This document shows positions 5,631-8,736 of a DNA stretch of 8,736 nt, piece after piece. Under the pieces are notes generated by a model, which was not told the origin of the DNA, did no database searches, and worked only from the letters and a program-made list of their open reading frames with translations. Made by a program: the position numbers and the translations under genes. Position 1 is the stretch's first letter. Every line of letters begins with the position of its first letter. Source of the DNA: Pseudomonadota bacterium (lineage in GTDB: Bacteria > Pseudomonadota > Alphaproteobacteria > Rhizobiales > Xanthobacteraceae); assembly GCA_023414975.1 (NCBI GenBank), contig JAEZMI010000244.1:1-8736 (forward strand), in the 5' to 3' direction.

Positions 5631-6884
5631 ATGCGCTATTCCTTCCTGAGCCTCCTCACCAATGGCCTCACCGGGCAGAAGGGCTGGACTCCGGCCTGGC
5701 GCGACGCGGCGCCCAAGCCCGCCTATGACGTCGTCATCGTCGGCGGCGGCGGCCATGGTCTGGCGACGGCCTATTACCTCGCCCGCATCCACGGCATCCG
5801 CAATGTGGCGGTGATCGAGAAGGGCTATATCGGCTCCGGCAATGCCGGCCGGAACACCACCATCATCCGCTCCAACTATCTCCTGCCGGGCAATGAGCCG
5901 TTCTACGAATGGTCGATGAAGCTGTGGGAGGGGCTGGAGCAGGAGCTGAACTACAACGCGATGGTCAGCCAGCGCGGCATCCTGAACCTCTACCATTCCG
6001 ACGCGCAGCGCGATGCCTATGCGCGGCGCGGCAATGCCATGCGGCTCAATGGCGCCGATTCCGAGCTGCTGGACCGCGAGGGCGTGCGCGCCATGTATCC
6101 CTTCCTCGATTTCGGCAATGCGCGCTTTCCCATTCAGGGCGGCCTGCTGCAGCGCCGCGCCGGCACCGCGCGGCATGACGCGGTGGTCTGGGGCTATGCG
6201 CGCGGGGCCGACAAGCTCGGCGTGGACATCATCCAGAACTGCGAGGTCACCGGCTTCATCCGCGAGGGCGACGCCATCGTCGGCGTCGAAACCACGCGCG
6301 GCGCAATCCGGGCCAAGAAGGTGGGCCTGGCGGTCGCCGGCTCCACCTCGCGCGTCGCGGCGCAGGCCGGGCTGACGCGCCTGCCGATCGAGAGCCATGT
6401 CCTGCAGGCCTTCGTCTCCGAGGGGCTGAAGCCGATGGTGAATGGCGTCATCACCTTCGGCGCGGGCCACTTCTACATCAGCCAGTCCGATAAGGGCGGC
6501 CTCGTCTTCGGCGGCGACATCGACGGCTACAATTCCTACGCCCAGCGCGGCAACCTGCCGGTGGTGGAAGACGTGGCGGAAGGGGGCATGGCCTTGATGC
6601 CGCGCATCGGCCGGCTGCGGCTGCTGCGCATGTGGGGCGGCATCATGGACATGTCGATGGACGGCTCGCCGATCATCGACCACACGACGATTCCCGGCCT
6701 CTATCTCAATGCCGGGTGGTGCTATGGCGGCTTCAAGGCGACCCCGGCCTCCGGCTGGTGCTTCGCCCATCTTCTCGCGACCGGCGCCCCCCACAAGGTC
6801 GGCGCCGCCTTCCGCCTCGACCGCTTCCGCACGGGCCATCTCATCGACGAAAAGGGAGTCGGCGCCCAGCCGAACCTGCACTGA
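5631..6884 (+). CDS. soxB: Sarcosine oxidase beta subunit
   Basis: Catalytic flavin subunit of heterotetrameric sarcosine oxidase, which oxidises sarcosine (N-methylglycine) and passes electrons to oxygen. Length is 417 residues, as expected. The short N-terminal YSFLSLLTNGLTGQKGW segment is typical of the subunit. The FAD-binding Rossmann motif is GGGGHG (38-43) in DVVIVGGGGHGLATAYYL, ending at E63. The NAGRNTTIIRSNYL segment (71-84) is also characteristic. H182, in RHDAVVWGYARGAD, aligns with the histidine that carries covalent FMN in characterised enzymes (His173 by their numbering). The C-terminus GWCYGGFKATPASGWCFAHLLATG is characteristic. First gene of the operon, divergent from the LysR gene. 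It is followed by an unusually long 196-bp gap containing a repeat before soxD. The cytoplasmic complex also needs soxD, soxA and soxG. Confidence 0.96.
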   Translation: MRYSFLSLLTNGLTGQKGWTPAWRDAAPKPAYDVVIVGGGGHGLATAYYLARIHGIRNVAVIEKGYIGSGNAGRNTTIIRSNYLLPGNEPFYEWSMKLWEGLEQELNYNAMVSQRGILNLYHSDAQRDAYARRGNAMRLNGADSELLDREGVRAMYPFLDFGNARFPIQGGLLQRRAGTARHDAVVWGYARGADKLGVDIIQNCEVTGFIREGDAIVGVETTRGAIRAKKVGLAVAGSTSRVAAQAGLTRLPIESHVLQAFVSEGLKPMVNGVITFGAGHFYISQSDKGGLVFGGDIDGYNSYAQRGNLPVVEDVAEGGMALMPRIGRLRLLRMWGGIMDMSMDGSPIIDHTTIPGLYLNAGWCYGGFKATPASGWCFAHLLATGAPHKVGAAFRLDRFRTGHLIDEKGVGAQPNLH

Positions 6885-6923
6885 TGATGGCGATGCTGAC
6901 GCGTGCGCGCCCGCATGAGCCGC

Positions 6924-7033
6924 CGTCATGCCCGGCCTTGGGCCGGGCATCCACGCCTTTGGCCGAACCGGTATCGGCCTCCTCCGCCCGGACGTCCAGG
7001 TCGTGGATGGCCGGGCCAAGCCCGGCCATGACG
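6924..7033 (+). repeat. Inverted pair of 32-nt REP hairpins inside the sox operon
   Basis: The left unit (6924-6955) and right unit (7002-7033) are inverted copies, alike at 28 of 32 positions. Each has its own hairpin, with a 10-bp stem and 3-nt loop: ATGCCCGGCC-TTG-GGCCGGGCAT on the left and the equivalent on the right. The units are flanked by CGTC and CCACG ends. The 46-bp spacer holds another dyad, GGCCGA (6961-6966) with TCGGCC (6974-6979). From memory, the unit resembles the CGTCATGGCCGGGC...CCATCCACG repeat scattered through many Hyphomicrobiales genomes. It fills most of the 196-bp gap between soxB and soxD. The units could also pair with each other as one long arm. No gene is seen in this gap. 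Confidence 0.85.
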
Positions 7034-7064
7034 ACCCATCATCCATTTATTGGCCCGCAGGCGC

Positions 7065-7072
7065 GGGGGGAG
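7065..7072 (+). promoter_or_regulatory. Ribosome binding site deciding the soxD start
   Basis: GGGGGGAG ends 8 bases before the ATG at 7081, giving normal spacing. The reading frame is open upstream to an ATG at 6928, but that extension would translate the repeat hairpins and precede the conserved N-terminal MRIPCPYCG of the delta subunit. The start at 7081 is therefore chosen. Confidence 0.75.
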
Positions 7073-7080
7073 ATGTACTG

Positions 7081-7380
7081 ATGCGCATTCCGTGCCCCTA
7101 TTGCGGCGCGCGCGACGCCCATGAGTTCGCCTATCTCGGCGATGCCACGCTGACGCGGCCGGAACTCGTGACGCCGGACTCGCCGGCCGCGCCGGACGCG
7201 GAGGACCGCTTCTTCGACTATGTCTATCAGCGCGCCAACCCCGCCGGGCCGCATGAGGAGTGGTGGTACCACGCGCAGGGCTGCCGCCAATGGGTGAAGG
7301 TCGCCCGCGACACCCGCACCCATGCGATCGGCGGCGCCACGCTGGCACGCGATGTCGCGAGCTCGGGAGACAGCGCATGA
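7081..7380 (+). CDS. soxD: Sarcosine oxidase delta subunit
   Basis: Small zinc-binding subunit of heterotetrameric sarcosine oxidase, 99 residues, the usual size. The N-terminal CPYCG (C5, C8) and the later HAQGCRQW (H64, C68) supply the three cysteines and one histidine that bind zinc in characterised enzymes (Cys6, Cys9, His59, Cys63 there), with the His-Cys spacing kept at four. Family landmarks ARDAHEFAYLG, DYVYQRANPAGPHEEWW and VKVARDTRTHAI are present. It stabilises the complex and has no catalytic centre of its own. Its stop overlaps the soxA start (ATGA at 7377-7380), so the two are translationally coupled. The repeat-filled gap from soxB is the only break in the operon. Confidence 0.94.
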   Translation: MRIPCPYCGARDAHEFAYLGDATLTRPELVTPDSPAAPDAEDRFFDYVYQRANPAGPHEEWWYHAQGCRQWVKVARDTRTHAIGGATLARDVASSGDSA

Positions 7381-8736
7381 GCCGCCTTCCCGTCGGCGGT
7401 CTGATCGACCGCGCCCGCCCCCTCGCCTTCACGTTCGACGGGCGCGCCTATCGCGGCCACGAGGGCGACACGCTCGCCTCGGCGCTGCTGGCCAATGATG
7501 TCCGCCTCGTCGGCCGCTCCTTCAAATATCACCGCCCGCGCGGCATCTTCTCCGCCGGCGTCGAGGAGCCGAACGCGCTGGTCGAGCTGCGCGCGGGCGC
7601 GCGGCGCGAGCCGAACACCCGCGCCACCGTCGCCGAGCTCTATGACGGGCTGGAGGCGGCGAGCCAGAACCGCTGGCCCTCGCTCGAGCGCGATCTGCTC
7701 AGCGTCAACGGGCTGCTCGCGCCCTTCCTCGGCGCGGGCTTCTACTACAAGACCTTCATGTGGCCCGCCGCGCTGTGGGAAAAGCTCTACGAGCCGGTGA
7801 TCCGCCGCGCCGCCGGGCTCGGGCGCGCCGCCGAGGAGGCGGACCCGGACCATTACGAGAAGCTCACCACCTTCTGCGACGTCTTGGTGATCGGCGCCGG
7901 CCCGGCCGGGCTCATGGCGGCGCTCGCCGCCGGCCGCGCCGGGGCGCGCGTCATCCTGGCGGATGAGGATTTCCTGCCCGGCGGCCGGCTGAACGCCGAG
8001 GCGCTGGAGGTGGACGGCATGGCCGGTTCGGCCTTCGCCAGGCGCCTGCGCGCCGAGTTGGAGAGCCTGCCCAATGTGCGGGTGATGACCCGCACCACCG
8101 TGTTCGGCGTCTATGACGCCGGCACCTACGGCGCGCTGGAGCGCGTCGCCGATCATCTGCCCGCCCCCGCCCCCTTCCAGCCGCGCCAGCGGCTCTGGCG
8201 CATCGTCGCCACCCGCGCCGTGCTGGCGGCGGGCGCCACCGAGCGGCCCATCGTGTTCGGCGGCAATGACCGGCCGGGCGTGATGCTGGCGGGCGCGGTG
8301 CGCGCCTATGCCAACCGCTTCGGCGTGGCCGCCGGCGACACCACGGTGGTCTTCGCCAATAATGACGACGCCTGGCGCGGCGCGTTCGAGGTGCAGCGGG
8401 CCGGCGCGCGGGTCACCGCCATCGTCGATGTGCGCCGCGACGTCCCGCCGGCGCTGGTCACTCTGGCCGGCAAGCTGGGCATCCGCACCCTGCTCGACGG
8501 GCGGGTCGTCGGCACCGGGGGCAAGCGGCTCAGCCATGTCGACGTGGTGGCCGGCGGGCACCGCGAGCGCTTCGCGGCGGATACGCTCGCCGTCTCCGGC
8601 GGCTGGTCGCCCAGCGTCCATCTCACCTGCCACCATGGCGGCAAGCCGGTGTGGAACGCGGCGCTCGCCGCCTTCGTCCCCGGCGCCTGCCCGCCCGGCC
8701 TCGACGTCGCGGGCGCGGCGGCCGGCACGCTCGGCC
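7377..8736 (+). CDS. soxA: Sarcosine oxidase alpha subunit, 3'-truncated by window edge
   Basis: Large subunit of heterotetrameric sarcosine oxidase. It binds NAD+ and the folate co-substrate, so that the methyl carbon of sarcosine leaves as 5,10-methylenetetrahydrofolate. The 453 visible residues are the N-terminal half of a protein usually near 1000 residues. The N-terminal ferredoxin-like domain (about 1-95: FDGRAYRGHEGDTLASALLAND, then GRSFKYHRPRGIFSAG) lacks cluster cysteines, as normal for this subunit. The dinucleotide-binding motif GAGPAG is at 173-178, in VLVIGAGPAGLMAALAAGRAGA. The stretch VLAAGATERPIVFGGNDRPGVMLAGAVRAYANRFG is a strong family signature. The folate-binding GcvT-like C-terminal domain and soxG should follow beyond the window. 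Start at 7377 is backed by GGGAGA at 7365-7370 and by the ATGA overlap with soxD. The frame stays open to the window end. Confidence 0.95.
   Translation, partial: MSRLPVGGLIDRARPLAFTFDGRAYRGHEGDTLASALLANDVRLVGRSFKYHRPRGIFSAGVEEPNALVELRAGARREPNTRATVAELYDGLEAASQNRWPSLERDLLSVNGLLAPFLGAGFYYKTFMWPAALWEKLYEPVIRRAAGLGRAAEEADPDHYEKLTTFCDVLVIGAGPAGLMAALAAGRAGARVILADEDFLPGGRLNAEALEVDGMAGSAFARRLRAELESLPNVRVMTRTTVFGVYDAGTYGALERVADHLPAPAPFQPRQRLWRIVATRAVLAAGATERPIVFGGNDRPGVMLAGAVRAYANRFGVAAGDTTVVFANNDDAWRGAFEVQRAGARVTAIVDVRRDVPPALVTLAGKLGIRTLLDGRVVGTGGKRLSHVDVVAGGHRERFAADTLAVSGGWSPSVHLTCHHGGKPVWNAALAAFVPGACPPGLDVAGAAAGTLG

Noticed and set aside
5610..7046. 478-residue minus-strand open frame opposite soxB
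   Set aside because: It is antisense to a clear sarcosine oxidase beta subunit and its N-terminal part is translated from the REP hairpins.
7073..7081. Tiny frame ATG-TAC-TGA overlapping the soxD start by one base (TGATG)
   Set aside because: Its ATG directly abuts the Shine-Dalgarno sequence, leaving no spacing for initiation. Probably chance.
6928..7380. Extended soxD starting at an upstream in-frame ATG
   Set aside because: The extra 51 residues are translated from the repeat pair. The conserved protein begins at MRIPCPYCG with a good ribosome binding site before 7081.
7227..8636. 469-residue minus-strand open frame opposite soxD/soxA
   Set aside because: It is antisense to soxA, whose motifs are clear, and has no domain signature.

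Overview
The window is GC-rich coding DNA with strong codon bias. It carries three families of hairpin-forming intergenic repeats of the kind common in Hyphomicrobiales (Rhizobiales). Gene content (GntP permease, Tat-exported GH1 glucosidase, sarcosine oxidase operon) and repeat style suggest an alphaproteobacterium of the Xanthobacteraceae/Bradyrhizobiaceae type. That placement is inferred from style and not from any marker gene.

Left part (1-2629, + strand): the 3' end of a GntP-family sugar-acid permease, then a gene for a twin-arginine-exported glycoside hydrolase family 1 beta-glucosidase 41 bp downstream, with its own strong ribosome binding site. The two look co-transcribed, pairing sugar release outside the cytoplasm with uptake.

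Middle (2630-4287, + strand): a 165-bp gap with an imperfect 22-bp dyad, then a two-gene unit of a stand-alone acyl carrier protein and a ketosynthase whose ATG overlaps the carrier's stop (ATGA). No other fatty acid or polyketide gene is in view, so the pair probably makes or extends one specialised acyl chain. Its product is unknown.

Convergent junction (4288-4448): two oppositely oriented palindromic repeat units lie between the ketosynthase gene and a minus-strand LysR-type regulator gene.

Right part (4449-8736): the LysR regulator is transcribed divergently from soxB-soxD-soxA, the start of a heterotetrameric sarcosine oxidase operon (soxG expected beyond the window). The enzyme oxidatively demethylates sarcosine, usually the last step of glycine betaine breakdown, giving glycine, H2O2 and a one-carbon unit on tetrahydrofolate. 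The divergent intergenic region holds a textbook LysR box (TATAA-N7-TTATA) between candidate promoters for the two directions, and a 95-nt cloverleaf-like repeat that would sit in the regulator's 5' leader. A second repeat pair, whose two hairpins differ by compensatory base-pair flips, sits inside the operon between soxB and soxD.

I see no mobile element, CRISPR array, phage gene, tRNA or rRNA. The least explained items are the orphan carrier/ketosynthase pair, the LysR control of a sarcosine oxidase operon, and the structured repeats at regulatory positions. I do not see a clearly new multi-gene system.
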